Of a stretch of DNA of 64,000 nucleotides, positions 19,528 through 31,009 are shown piece by piece. Source of the DNA: Locusta migratoria (taxonomy: Eukaryota; Arthropoda; Insecta; Orthoptera; Acrididae); NCBI GenBank assembly GCA_026315105.1, contig CM048750.1, forward strand, positions 73,587,797 through 73,651,796, given 5' to 3'. Under the pieces are notes generated by a model. The model worked only from the letters and a program-made list of their open reading frames with translations, was not told the origin of the DNA and made no database searches. The translations under genes were made by a program, and so were the position numbers. How positions within the stretch are numbered: position 1 is the first letter of the stretch; every line of letters starts with the position of its first letter.

Positions 19528-20942
19528 TGTCCTACTAGTACCTTAGATATGTATGAACAATAAGCCGCAAACCGCACGTTTCTTCCTGTTCCCACTTCGG
19601 AGATACAGTATGCGAGATTAAACTTGTAGAGATAATTTTGGATCACCCTGTAGTTTCCACGCTTCTTTATTGAGACATTAAGAAACCGACAACAATCGGC
19701 GATGGCACGCCCCGCGACGCCGCCAGACACTGTTGTATGGGGTTTGGCGCGCACCTGCTGGCGCTGTCAGCAGTGAAAACGCAAGCGAGGCAGCATCGCC
19801 TCTCGTGTTCCCGCTCCCCGCGCTACTTCGTGGTCATTGGCCACTTATCGTCTACAGATTGTGGGTGTCTGCGAAAGTAACCTGATCGCAGGCCTGCTCC
19901 AGCAATATGACATCTAATTAGTTACTCGTTGATGCCCCTCTCGAACAATTTAATCTACAACAAAATATGAATCACCGTTACTGTATATTATAAAACGAAA
20001 AGTTACGTCATTCAGTATATAATTAAATGAACATTGTAATACGCATTTTAACTTTGGCATACCCCTTTTCCATGGCGGTATAATGTAGCACTGCTGTAGT
20101 TATCTGATGTGCATGCCAGTTTCTTTCATACAAATAAATGGATAGCTCTGTAAGCTCTGTAGTCGTTTCAGTTGGGATAATGATTACATGGTTCAACCGA
20201 TAGAAAAACTTACTGCCTGTTTTCACTTGAAAAGAAAGAATGAGTAATTCAGTCAATGTACAAAACTGCTAAAGTGTCGCATGTTTTCATTCGGTTATTC
20301 CCAAAGACTACTTTCATTCGAAAAAATAAACGAATATTAACCCAACATAGTAAAACTACGACCGACTGACTGTTTCATTTGGTTGTTCCCACTGACTGGC
20401 TTCCCTCAAAAGAACGAATGAAGAGGCCAACGTAACGTGTCAGTTTTTTCATTCGTTTGGTCCCATCGACTGATTTAACTCAGAAGAAAAGGAATGAGTG
20501 GTCCAACCGACGGTGTCGATTTTTTTATTCGGTAGCTCCGACCGACTGATTTCACTCAAAAGAAGGAATGAGTAGTCCAACCGACTGCGTCGATTTTTTC
20601 ATTCGGTTGATACCACCGACTGGTTTAACTCAAACGAACGAATGAATAGTCCAACCGACTGAATCGGTTGTTTCATTCGGTTGGTCCCACCGACTGGTTT
20701 CACTCAGAAGAATGAATGAATAATTCAACTGATACAAGAAACTACAACCGAATGATCGATTTTTTTCCAACAATCGAATGAATCGATTGTTTTCATTCAA
20801 TTGTTCCCATCACTACAAATAACTTGACAATGGGTGCAGCGGTACTGCCACGAACGAATATTTCCATTGCCATAACATACCGTAAATTTGAAACGTTAAG
20901 CCGCAGACATATTTCTAGGTCAGTTTCCTACAAGTCATCTTA

Positions 20943-21150
20943 ATGGCGAAATATTCAAACTACACCGCAAAATTTAAACTAAATGTGTTTTATTACGCCG
21001 ATAGAAACGGAGTAAAAGCTGCAGGAAGGTATTTCTCCGTCGATCCTAATTCAATACAGTATTGGCGAAGACAAAAAGATAAACTCGTGGCTGCAAAGGC
21101 AAGCTTCAGATCTTTCCGTGGGCCTTGTGTTAAGAAAATAAATACCGCTA
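20943..21150 (+). pseudogene. pogo-type transposase N-terminal DNA-binding domain
   Basis: The frame opens MAKYSNYTAKFKLNVFYYAD, then GVKAAGRYFSVDPNSIQYWR, then RQKDKL and FRGP. The pattern (YxxxFKLxVxxYAexxGxxaAgRxFxVdxxxIxxWRkQKxxL ... FRGP) is that of the Brinker/pipsqueak-like helix-turn-helix at the N terminus of pogo and Tigger transposases. After about residue 65 the similarity stops, and there is no second CENP-B-type domain and no DDE catalytic domain. The ATG is at 20943, about 120 bp inside the hAT-free pogo-like element. Confidence 0.7.
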
Positions 21151-21600
21151 CAGTAAGTTTAACATTAGTTGCGACTTCTAACGTTTGGCTTGTCGGGGTG
21201 ACGTAGACGCCGTTGCCCAGGTAACAGCAATAATGAGCAGCCTTTTTCCACTCCCGTCGCCACCAGATCGGCTTGTGAGGCACCGCTCTCGCCAAAGCGT
21301 GTGTAAACAGCAGCACGTGGTGTCGCGCGGTGGCTCTTTGCGTTCTCTAACCAGCACTGTTGTGTCCTACCGACAAAGAATGTTTCCAGGCGCCAGCGTG
21401 GCGTTAGATGTTGCCGGCGCGATCAGCATACGCTGGAAACTATGCGAACCCTCCACTCGCTCGGCACCGACATGTCAAAAGTCGCAACTAATTTTAAACG
21501 CACTGTAGGTACAATTTTTTCACAATTTGCCGTATACCGGTATCTTTTTCTGCCTAATACATAGTTGTTCTTTCTTTCTGAATAACTACTCGCATAATTC
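21151..21600. other. Interior of the pogo-like element, no domain recognised
   Basis: Overlapping frames at 20993-21316 (minus) and 21185-21508 (plus) show no transposase motif. The DDE domain that an autonomous element would need is absent. Confidence 0.5.
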
Positions 21601-21668
21601 CCTCCATAGTGTTTTCAAGAAAATTTTTAGAGGAAAAAAAAGAGGGAATTACGCGATGAAATACGGTA

Positions 21669-21835
21669 ATACTGCGCACTGCCGTGGGCGGTATGATTAG
21701 CAGAGCCTGTTCTCTTGATGGTGGAGCGGTCTACTGCCTGTCGAATCTCTGGAACAGTTCTGAAGCGAATACCACGAAGTCGTTCCAACATCTTCGGAAT
21801 TAAATCGAAGTCATACGAATCCAATTCCGGATCAA
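21669..21835 (-). pseudogene. mariner transposase C-terminal fragment
   Basis: Minus-strand frame with YDFDLIPKMLERLRGIRFRT, then VPEIRQAVDRSTI and GSAN, the segment after the last catalytic aspartate of a mariner transposase. The frame ends at the pogo-like element, whose TA target lies just inside the fragment, so the pogo element inserted into or beside an older mariner. Confidence 0.8.
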
Positions 21836-21919
21836 TTTATTTAAGACCTCTAGTTTTACTGGATTGTGGTAATGTTAGCGTTTTTCGGAGTCGCGCTGTA
21901 TTACTTGTGTGGAACAACG

Positions 21920-22259
21920 CTTGTGTAGGACGCTCTGCTGCGTTGCGGTCGGGCCCGCCCGCTTTTGAGGGCCCGGTGTGGTGTAGCGGCGAGGCTGGCG
22001 CGATTTGGCGCCGCTCGTCCCACGCGACGCCGGCGTCGGAGCGGCGGCGAACAAAGGCGGGGGCGCGTCTGTCGGCGGCAATCTGCGCCTCATCTGTTAG
22101 CACCACGCATTGATCACCGGCACCGGCGCCGGGAATCCCCGTTTTCCGCACCCGCGCCGCGCCTCGCCGTCTACCGCCGCGCCACGGCTGTCTACCGCCA
22201 CCCACCGCAACCGCGGGAACGGCCGCCCTACGTGCCACGCCGCTGTTCATTCCGAGCGC
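21920..22259. other. GC-rich, CpG-dense block
   Basis: Strongly GC-rich with frames open on both strands (up to 146 codons) but no recognisable domain. It abuts the first copy of the 255-bp repeat. Candidate CpG island or GC-rich repeat. Confidence 0.5.
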
Positions 22260-22515
22260 AGGTTCTCTCTACTCGTCTGCACTCCCCAACCAGTCGCGCG
22301 GAAAAAGAGACCACCGCACACTGTGGAACGTTTCCGCTATGTTGCACCCTGCCTACAAAATCCGTTACCAACATCACAAACAGGAAATATCGGACACCTA
22401 ATTAAAAATATAAGAAAGCCTTTGACTGTGTTGTGTGGGAAAAGTTGTGGCGGGTAAATTGCAGAGATCGGTGTCCCTCCCCACTTGACAGCATTGATCA
22501 AAAATCTGTACAATG
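22260..22515. repeat. 255-bp direct repeat, copy 1
   Basis: Matches 23460-23715 base for base at a constant offset of 1200 with no indels; I count seven substitutions (about 97% identity). It begins AGGTTCTCTCTACTCGTC and ends CTGTACAATG. No TG...CA ends, so I do not call it an LTR. Confidence 0.95.
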
Positions 22516-23459
22516 ATCACTCCGCAGTTTACGGCGGGGCTTCTTTTTTAAAAGACAGGGAGGGAAGGTCAGTGCCTAGTTGACAAAGTTCCTAAAACAC
22601 CTCCCCTCTTACATGCCTTCCCTCGGCGATATTACCATCGCACTTCGTTTCGTGCCAGTGCCCTGGTTTGTAAACGGGGCAGCACTGGGTGCCGTGTCGA
22701 CATGCAACTTCAGTGCATGTCTGAATTCATTCTTTTACTAACCTTGTGTCTTCTGTCGTAGTTGATGTCCCATGGCGCAGGTGAAGCACACAGGTCGCAC
22801 ATCCGTTGTACTTGAAGTGAGCTAAAAGAGGTGTTGAGATGTGGCTAGGAAGTACTGCACTACGAATAACTTTAGCTTTTGTAGGATGCCAGTGCTTGTT
22901 TTTATTGAAGAAATGCCAGTGTATGTCCAAGTACAAATATACAGACTAAGTAATGTTAAAATATAAACATGGCATAACGTATAAACTGTTCCTGGCCCGC
23001 ACAGAACTAACATGAATGTGCAAGGTATCGCGGTCGGCGCTCGACTGACTGCCGCCGCACTTCGCTGCGCGCCACAAGCTACCGTTTTGGCGCCAAGCGA
23101 AACTTCTGCACTAACATTGTTCAACTTATTACAAAATATACAAATAATTAAATCTTTGAATAACTGGAATATAGCTTAGCACAACAGGATTACAGAAAGT
23201 ATACAGATATTTTTAATAGACATAGGAAAGTTAAATATTAATAAAAGAAGCTTAAAGTTTTGGCGGACAACTAGTATAGGCGGGAGCCAATCAGATCTCA
23301 ACGTGCAATAGGGGCGGAGCTTTCCCACGGGATACAAGCTCATCTGCTGTCTCTCTCTCACACCATTTCTATTTCACACAGTTCTCCAACCAAGAAAACT
23401 TCTTTAAGACCTAATATATTGATATGCGAAATAGATGGCTTCATATCAGCCCCCTCACA
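22516..23459. other. Unassigned segment between the 255-bp repeats
   Basis: 945 bp without a recognised domain. It contains a CCAAT-like (GAGCCAATCAG at 23284) and GC-box-like (GGGGCGGAGC at 23311) pair, so a promoter or LTR-type U3 is possible but unproven. Confidence 0.35.
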
Positions 23460-23715
23460 AGGTTCTCTCTACTCGTCTGCACTCCCCAACCAGTCGCGCG
23501 GAAAAAGAGACCACCGCACCCTGTGTAACGTTTCCGCTATGTTGCACGCTGCCTACAAAATCCGTTACCAACATCACAAATAGGAAATATCGGAAACCTA
23601 ATTAAAAATATAGGAAAGCCTTTGACTGTGTTGTGTGGGAAAAGTTGTGGCGGGTAAATTGCAGAGATCGGTGTCCCTCCCCACTTGACAGCATTGATCA
23701 ACAATCTGTACAATG
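23460..23715. repeat. 255-bp direct repeat, copy 2
   Basis: Second copy, ending exactly where a SINE B begins. See copy 1 for the comparison. Confidence 0.95.
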
Positions 23716-24093
23716 GCAGAATGAAACTTTCACTCTGCAGCGGAGTGTGCGCTGATATGAAACTTCCTGGCAGATTAAAATTGTGTGCCGGAGCCGGGAC
23801 TCGAACCTGGGACCTTTGCCAAAATGTTTGTATAGTCTATGGGACTTAACTACGGGGTCATCAGTCCCTAAACTTACAAACTACTTATGAACTACTTGCG
23901 AACTAGGACGGCACAAATATCCATGCCCGAGGGGGGGATTCGAACCCCCGACCGTAGTGGCCGTGCTAACCGTGACTGGAGCGCCTTAGTCCCCTCGGCC
24001 GCCGCGGCCGGCGGACCTTTGCCTTTCGCGGGCAAGCGCACTACCGACTGTGCTATCCCGACACGACTCACGATGCCGCCTCACAACTTTACC
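23716..24093 (-). mobile_element. SINE B interrupted by SINE A
   Basis: Starts GCAGAATGAAACTTTCACTC, has the TTCCTGGCAGATTAAAATTG joint and a minus-strand tRNA-like block (GGGACTCGAACCTGG, then CTTTCGCGGGCAAGCGCAC and GCTATCCCGACACGACTC). A SINE A (23821-24012) splits the tRNA-like block. The far arm of the usual inverted repeat is missing after about 24093. Confidence 0.88.
23821..24012 (-). mobile_element. SINE A nested in SINE B, 11-bp TSD
   Basis: Full-length minus-strand copy flanked by GGACCTTTGCC at 23810-23820 and 24013-24023. Removing it and one duplication restores the SINE B tRNA-like block, proving the order of insertion. Confidence 0.95.
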
Positions 24094-25373
24094 ATTTTAT
24101 ATTTTGCAAATGACAATATGGCTCCACAACCAGACAAAATCCAATTTTCATGTTTTGTAATACTTTTTTTTCTGATCCTATATATGTGTAACGTCTTTGT
24201 AATACCTATTTTGCAATACCTAACTTAGTGTGTAACATCTATGTGCTTCTCAGATAAAAAGTAAAGAGGAGAACACCACAGCTTTACCTTGAGTGGATGG
24301 AGTCAGCAGTGGTGAATCTGTAGGCGTCCGAATAATTTAATCAGGATTCGGTAAAATGTGGGTTGGTTTCCGAGAGAACTACTACATTTTAGAGGGAGGC
24401 TTATGAGAGAAGGCGTAGGAGCCGATTACTAATAAGGTTCCATTACTGAAGAGAGAGAGAGAGAGAGTGAGAGAGAGAGAGAGAGAGAGAGGGAAAAGGA
24501 AATAAATGTGGTTCGCCCAGAGCTGGTGGAGTCAGTCCCCTGTGGTTGGCAAAGAGCCAGACGCAAGAGAGACCGTCCCCTCAGAACTGACCCACCTACG
24601 TCATCTACAACCAGTCCGCTGATTGGGGGCCGCATTGCACTGACTGTACCATTGGTAGCCGAACATGACACAGTGCCTGTCCACAACACGAAAAACAGCG
24701 CATATCCACCAAAATGACAAACTGTCTAAAAATATCAGTGACGTTTTGTGAGTGGAAGAAACACAAACATAACTACATGTGGTATTAAGACGAATTAAAA
24801 CATCCAACTGATGATGCTGCAACTCCAGTGAAACATGTATGGGAGAAATTAAAAAAAAAAAAAAAAAAAATGGTGTTTGCTCAAGGCGGACCTTACATAT
24901 AAAGCAAATTTATAGTGAAGTCGGTAATAAACAAACAATCTTGAGCTCTGTTTTTATATGCGAAATTAACATAAGGACGCTGTCATCGAAAGGAACCAAA
25001 TGTTTCCAAAGATATGCGAGTTATTCTGCCTCAGCAGTGCCTGCAGAGCGGCCGTCTGCCGTTTAGGCCGTTAGGCTGTTTAGGCTAGCGTTCGCGACTT
25101 AAGTATTTGTCATTGTTTCGGGGCCACGACCGAGGTACTGCCTGCCAGCACGTCTCTCCTGGGGGTCACCATGCCTTGTTAAAAGAAAGCATTGTAGTTG
25201 TTATGGTAACTCAACTGTAATTGCCGTTACATTTAGAACTGCTGTACACCCGAGGAATCATCTTTTGTATTTGTTGATCAAATCGCCTTTTCAGATAGTT
25301 AGGTAAATAAGAAGCTTTAAATACTGTGGTCATAACTGTTTGGTCTTCTGCCGCTATCCATTTAAACAGTGAC
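24094..25373. other. Unassigned; (GA)n and A20 runs
   Basis: Holds a (GA)n microsatellite at 24451-24490 with one TGA interruption and an A20 run at 24851-24870. AACTGATGATGCTGC then CCAGTGAAACATGTATG just before the A run (24807-24842) could be a Penelope-like tail. No gene recognised. Confidence 0.4.
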
Positions 25374-25489
25374 ATGTTGATGCCTTTACTTCGGAAGGCT
25401 TAACAAAATGTTTTATCTCTCAGACGGAACAAGGGACTGATAACCATTGCAGTTTAGTCCCTTCCAAAAACCAACAACAACAACAACTT
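25374..25489 (+). mobile_element. LINE 3' end with (CAA)n tail
   Basis: CATGTTGATGCCTTTACTTC, GGAACAAGGGACTGATAACC, GTTTAGTCCCTTCCAAAAAC, then CAACAACAACAAC. The same text ends the LINE at 35349-35836, so this is a 5'-truncated copy of that family. Confidence 0.8.
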
Positions 25490-25794
25490 CTTTCGCTATA
25501 GTCGCTGCTGATAAAATTGTGTTTCTAAAGGACGTAGTAGAGGCATTTACTTGGCAGAGTTTAAGCTATTTCGGTCTTAGTAATTATTCACTGATTTTAT
25601 TTATTTATTTAACTTATTGCAATTTGGCCATGTGTTTGTTGAATACTGACTGTATTAACTTGGTTGGAAATTACCAAGACTCAGCCACCAGTTGTGTATA
25701 ATCATATCAAGTTTTGAAATCTTAATTTGCTTAACTTATCGCTTAATGTTTGTTTAAAATGGCAAGGAATGTTTATAGGTGTATATTGTCATTC
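25490..25794. other. Unassigned
   Basis: Short stretch with an 84-codon frame across the LINE tail but no domain. Confidence 0.4.
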
Positions 25795-25945
25795 CCCGTC
25801 CGAGATTCGAGTCCTCCCTCATATATATATATGTATGAGTGTGTGTGTGTTTTGTTCTTAACAAAAGTTTAGTTTGTAAGTTTAGGGACCGATGACCACT
25901 ACAGTTAGGTTCCACAGCGTTACAAACATTTGATCATTTAAATTG
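25795..25945 (+). mobile_element. SINE C-like fragment, 5'-truncated
   Basis: Starts at the B-box region (CCGAGATTCGAGTCCTCCC), has an ATATATGTATGAGTGTGTG joint and ends GTTTAGGGACCGATGACC, then CAGCGTTACAAACATTTGA. The head is missing and the copy is diverged. Confidence 0.65.
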
Positions 25946-27985
25946 TATTCATTTAAATCACGTGTCACTATATTGAGTTTGTACATTAATCAGAGAACTA
26001 AAGGAGGTATATTTGTAGTTGTTATTTGTCCAATAAATGTTTGTTAGTGGGAAATGACGTAACCACTGGGCTTCTCCTTGTTTCTGCTTCCATGTTAGGG
26101 TATGGTGTACAGAAATGTACAGCGGTTGAGAAAAATGGCATGAACACCTTGTGATATTACAGATACAGGGGGAAGCTGATTGTTTCCATGTGAAAGGCGG
26201 GTTTTGTCAGGCTGTTGGGTTCCCAAGCCGGCTGGCTAACAGTTTGGCCCTAGTGAATGGGATACAGGTACTTAGAGATTTCCTAATCTGCTCGGAAACA
26301 GGAAAAGTCTTGTCTGAGCGAGGGCGGCTCTCCCAGATTGCAAGTGAAATACAATATAGCCACACACATTATTCTAAAAATCCATATAAAATCATGGAAT
26401 GATGTCAAATATATGAATGGATTCTGGAGACTTGGAAGAATCAAACGCCGTGATTACAATTTCAATATTCTTTGCAGATAAGAAGCCGACAAATTTCAGT
26501 ACTGTAACAATAATATTATAAGACTTATATTTACCATAATTGAAAAAAAAGTGTTTATCAGTAACAGTTTAAGAAGCAAATGGGCAGCATTGCACACTAC
26601 CTATCTTGAAAGACGTATCACGTTATTTCCATATTCTTTCAATAAAGTTTATTTTACTCTCTTGTTCTGGTTTTCGTTGAGGTAGTAATATTCTTGTGTC
26701 AGAGCATAGATTCCGCTACAGAAACAAAACACGAACCCAGCAAAGCTCATTACATTTATATATTTATATTATATTTAATATTATTCTTAGTAATGTTCGT
26801 TTTTTATGTTGTAGACTGCTAAAATAGTAGATATGCAGCAGCTAATTTATACATAAACAATTATATGTATTTCTGGACAAGAACTGAATATATTTGTACA
26901 AAAAGCCATGATAAATTAAATATTAATTTGTAACTATATTTCGTCGGCGGCAGTTATATTTCAACAGTAAGACGTCACCCTTAATAGCTACCACAGCAAA
27001 GAGCGTCTGTTTCAACCGATTGTAGTATTGTTAAATATGTATTTGTTTATTAAATGTAAACAACATTTGTAGGGAGGTGGTCAAAGCATTTAATTCTGAG
27101 ATATTCAAATGTATAATATTTTGGAAGGGAAATTGTATTTTAAAGATGAGGCGTTAGGATGCGCGAAAGGATCCAATTTTTGCAGCAGGTAGAGCACGCT
27201 TACGAACGCTTGGGAAGGGACTCGTAAGGTTGGGATGCTAGGCGGTCTGAAGCCGCGTTACGAAAGTGTGATTTGAAGAGATATGCATGTGTGGACTCTG
27301 ACTGCAGAACTTAGTCTCCGGTTGAAAAGTGGTAAACTATGAGCGCAGGGCAGAGTAGGCAGAGTAGGGCAGTGGAACTGTGATAAATCAGCAATCGTGT
27401 CCTCGCGTGATGACAAAATGTGATTTATAACAAATACTGTAATTAATCTTGGATTAATTTGGAGCCGCAATATTCCATGGACTTTACTAATTTACGAGTG
27501 ATAATTTGGAACTTTTACTCTCGAGTGCGTGTGATATTTATTATGCATCTCATGAACAATAGTTGGGGAAATATTCAGTTATATACCGATGTGTAAAGTA
27601 GGACCACCTCCGCATTTTCATGCCCAGAAAGAGTAATAAACTCCATTTATAGAGAATTACTTCGTGAATGAATCACTTCTTTATCTTAAAATCCATTTTG
27701 TTGGTTATTAAGCGGTTTAATTTATATTTGTTTAAATATATTTTTCGCGTCATTATATGCAGATTGATAGACTGGGTATACTACAGATTAATTATTGATC
27801 TTGTTTAAACAGATTGGGTAGCTGTTTAGGGCATAGAAGCTGACAAAAATAACTCACCCCTATGAACAGAGACAAAGAGCCATAAACCTCTTACTACCCC
27901 GAGTTATGTATTGCCCAATTCTCATTGGTGAGTACCGATAGGAAGGTCGCAACCTTACTATGTGTTTGTTAATACGACGCTGAAC
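25946..27985. other. Unassigned 2-kb stretch
   Basis: Mostly AT-rich. 26164-26269 is flanked by ATATTACAG and GTACTT and open on the plus strand (reads GEADCFHVKGGFC, QAVGFPSRLANSLALVNG), but with no known domain; I regard it as a weak exon candidate only. Nothing else recognised. Confidence 0.35.
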
Positions 27986-27989
27986 CACA

Positions 27990-28503
27990 ATTTGCTTGTA
28001 GGACAGCTTAAATTCTCGCGAATAGATTCGTAGTGTGTCTGAATAGTTTCCAGCTGAACGCTGTCACATCCGCGAATCGCTGCAGTAAGGTTGGAAATAT
28101 ACTCCTTATTCTGTGACAGTTCATTTTACACTGTCCATAACGGTTCAGTTATATTGAGGTCTGGCGATTACGCTAGCGAGGGAAGATATTCGATGACGTT
28201 CCGGAAATCTTTGGGTCTGTGTAAGAGCGCATTATCATTTTGATAGGTAGCAGTGTTTGACACCATCATGCTAGTCGTAGTGAGAACATACCGAAGTTGA
28301 GATGTTGATTCAGATTCACCAGACCGGATGAAGACAGCGATATAGCCGCCCGCACCGTAACGGTATATCCCCTGTGCTTGACTGTAGTCGGGATAGTACG
28401 CTTCTTTTAGGGTTCTCCATACATAAACCCGACCGTTAGTAAGAAACAATATGAACGATGATTCGTCAGACCGTACAACAGTCTTCCAATCATTAAGTGA
28501 CCT

Positions 28504-28504
<1 letters not shown>
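27990..28504 (-). pseudogene. Tc1-like transposase remnant
   Basis: The minus-strand frame at 28449-28168 reads LTNGRVYVWRTLKEAYYPDY, the region after the second catalytic block of Tc1 transposases (DGRxYVWRxxxExYxP). Just upstream in another frame is WSDESSF-like text (complement of 28450-28500), and downstream SLA is followed by SPDLN-like text in a shifted frame near 28165. Frameshifts separate the parts, so it cannot encode an active protein. A T28 run at 28505-28532 marks its 5' side. Confidence 0.7.

Positions 28505-28532
<28 letters not shown>
28505..28532. repeat. T28 homopolymer
   Basis: Uninterrupted run of 28 T at the border of the Tc1-like remnant. Confidence 0.95.
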
Positions 28533-28534
<2 letters not shown>

Positions 28535-30335
28535 GCTGGTAGCACCAATTTTTCGCAGGGTTGACTTCCGTTGTAAGATGTTTTGCAGTTGCAACCTTTC
28601 CATTAATGTTATGTTATAGCGCAAAATTGTGACAGAGAAACGTGTTAAAATCTTAGATTGATCAAGCAATCGCCAGCCAAGCTAGGCTTTGTGGTAAATG
28701 TGACCCCTGTCTCTCATGACGACAGCAGACGCTGCATCGGCGAGTTGCAAGCCTACAGTCAGCAAACTGATTGCGACGGACGACAAGGGAAGCGAGAGGG
28801 TATATTAATCAGCTTTTAAACATTTCATAACTACACGTAACTCTGACGCATGAGTGGATAAGACCGAGGATACGTTAGTGGTTAAAGGGCACACTGAGTG
28901 AATGCTGCACCCACAAGTAGGAGACATAATGAACTGTGCCATGCTCCCTAGCTTCAGCCGATTTCTGTGTATACACTCCCGCTTTTAGAAGTGTATCCAA
29001 TTTGTCTTTGAAATCGATGATGCTCAGGAGAGTAGTCGTCGACCCATTCAGCTTATGTCTCACATAATGCTGTAAATAGTAGTCTCTAGTCGCAGCTAGG
29101 AGATGGAGCCTGGAGACAACAACTACGCTTCGAACTGAATGTCATCTGGGGAGATGGTGAACCGTTGTCTACCATCTTCACAACGCTGAATATGTTTGCT
29201 GCCTGAGACCATCTCAGTCTTCTCTGGATGGTTTCTTAAAGGCCAATGATCCTGTTGACGAGCTAGCACTCAGATGCTAACCCTGCCGGCGTCATCTGTC
29301 ACCACGGCATCCGATTCCAGTGGTTCCATTCCTGGACACAGGACCAGCGGCAGAGACCGGCGGAGAGACCGAGGACTCCTCCTGGCAATGTCCTCCTGGC
29401 AGATGCCGCGTCGTGGGCACCTCCATCCGAATGGTTAAGCAGGCGGCCCAAAGAAGACGCAACGAGACGGCGAGCTGACGCGGCTGAAGGAGACGTCAGC
29501 TGCTGATCTAGCTCCTATCGAGCTAGCGCCTACGCCACGAAATCTTGTATTTAGTTGAATAAACTTGTAAACTGTAATACTGTTTTACTAGCGTCCTCTG
29601 GAGCTCCACCAGGTACCACGCATCATCTTGACATAAAGCTGGGGACCTACTGCTCGGACCCAGAAGTTAGCTTTGTGGACCTCCCGCTGTACTGTTTTTG
29701 TGGAAACAGTATGACTCAGGAGCATGTTGGGTGCAGCTGTCACATTTTATGAGATAATTTGTGTTGTCTAGCGAAAATCATTTTTTATGTTCGTCGATCG
29801 CTGTCAGTTGATTTTCGATTACATCCACTGTTTCTCTTCACCGATGATGTTTTACCATGTTTTGGGTAAGCTGTCGTTACTGTAGATACTGTCACTCGTG
29901 AAACTTTTAAACAATTCAGCTGTTTTGCGTACAGACGCTCCCGCTAACGATTTGCGCTCTTTTGAGGTCTGATGGGTCACGCATTGCCCCGATCGCTTGT
30001 TATAGCCTAATCATCGCAGAACAAAGTGCACAATACTCTGGAAAATAACCTAGAAGACCTGCCACGACAACCGCGCTTTATCTACGCGTCACTGTATTTA
30101 CACGCAGTTGTGCCAACATGCAACAGTCTGTAGTCTATTATGTGGCGTTCACATTATTTTGTCTAACCCCTGTATTCAGAATCACGAACTAGATACAAGG
30201 TCAAAACATACTAGGATATTTGCGGTAGCGGAAAGTCGGAAGAACCGCGTCCGAAATACCACTTTTAACAACGCAACTATGCAAGACGCAAAAACGCGTA
30301 TAAAAGGAAGACAAACGTTCAAATAATTTTACCTG
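28533..30335. other. Unassigned 1.8-kb stretch
   Basis: 29280-29560 is GC-richer and ends with TTTAGTTGAATAAACTTG, which includes an AATAAA-like signal, so it may be a decayed LTR. No coding domain recognised. Confidence 0.35.
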
Positions 30336-30339
30336 ATGA

Positions 30340-30435
30340 TTTACCTTATTCAAAATGTTCAAATATTTTTACAGGATGATGGCGTAACAGCCGAAAACCG
30401 GTTAGTAAAAACAATAAATTTGCAGAATAATACAC
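30340..30435 (+). mobile_element. Penelope-like 3' tail fragment
   Basis: ACAGGATGATGGCGTAACAG, CCGAAAACCGGTTAGTAAAA, ACAATAAATTTGCAG. The GATGATGGCG / CCGAAAACCGGTT pairing is characteristic of Penelope tails. Confidence 0.5.
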
Positions 30436-30439
30436 ATTT

Positions 30440-31005
30440 ATCTCGTGTATTTATTCAAAACACATAAGTCACTGGCAGAAAAACGATAATTTACACTGAT
30501 TGGCTTCTGACCCCTCCGAATAATGGTTCGCCAAGAGCATTTCGGAAACTGCTCGACTTGATATGCGTTCGAGGAGTGCTGAGTGGTGAATGTCTTTAGC
30601 AAGTAATGGAAAAAAAAGGTGCAACTACATGCAAACGTTAAGTGGTTTGGTGGTCACCCTTCATTCGAGACCTTGGAAGTCATAGGCTGTGAAGACCGGT
30701 AAAACATGGTAGGAACGGCGGCAGAAATACAAATACTTTGTTGCTGGGCAGAGTGCAAATGTGAGTGAACATACAATGCCGCCACCACTCAAAACGATGC
30801 TCCAACACAGCCAACGATGATTGCACGTGGCAATGTTAACACCACAAGAAGTGCAGCTACGATTGGAATTGGCATGTGACTGCCATCTTGAGGGTTTAGG
30901 CAGTGGCAGAGCGTTGTATAGTCTAACAAATTCCGATATTGTCTTCATGATACTGATGAGAAGGGGCGAACCGCAACGTCTCCCAGTGGAACAGCTGTTT
31001 GACAC
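30440..31005. other. Unassigned; open on minus strand
   Basis: A minus-strand frame of 114 codons (31005-30661) has no recognisable domain. Its position directly before the plus-strand Tc1 remnant suggests it may be the 5' part of that element read on the wrong strand. Confidence 0.35.
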
Positions 31006-31009
31006 CTAA

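Larger units (their letters stand above)
17997..20815. mobile_element. Non-autonomous hAT element, 8-bp TSD, nested in the pogo-like element
   Basis: Ends TAGTGATGGGA and TCCCATCACTA are perfect 11-bp inverted repeats, flanked by the 8-bp duplication CAAATAAC at 17989-17996 and 20816-20823; both are signatures of the hAT superfamily. Subterminal arrays line both ends: about four units of 80-90 bp at 18030-18400 and about six units of about 75 bp at 20281-20740, rich in CAACCGA(C/A)TG motifs that may bind transposase. The 2.8-kb interior has no transposase frame; it carries a 122-130-bp tandem repeat, a SINE A, and a GC-rich patch (about 19680-19900). Confidence 0.92.
17861..21666. mobile_element. 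pogo-like DNA transposon with TA duplication, host of a hAT insertion
   Basis: The left end CCGTATTTTATCGCATAA and the right end TTACGCGATGAAATACGG are inverted with two mismatches and are flanked by TA at 17859-17860 and 21667-21668, as expected for Tc1/mariner-pogo elements. Subterminal copies of CGCATAATTCCCTC occur near both ends. Once the hAT element (17997-20815) is removed, about 990 bp remain, with one frame at 20943 encoding an N-terminal DNA-binding domain only. It is therefore non-autonomous or decayed. The right flank is a mariner transposase fragment. Confidence 0.85.

Noticed and set aside
22260..23715. LTR retrotransposon with 255-bp LTRs
   Set aside because: The repeats lack TG...CA ends, no primer-binding site or polypurine tract was seen, no target duplication was found and the interior has no gag or pol.
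26164..26269. Internal exon on the plus strand
   Set aside because: Splice-like borders are present, but the acceptor has a weak pyrimidine tract and the peptide shows no domain; kept only as a note.
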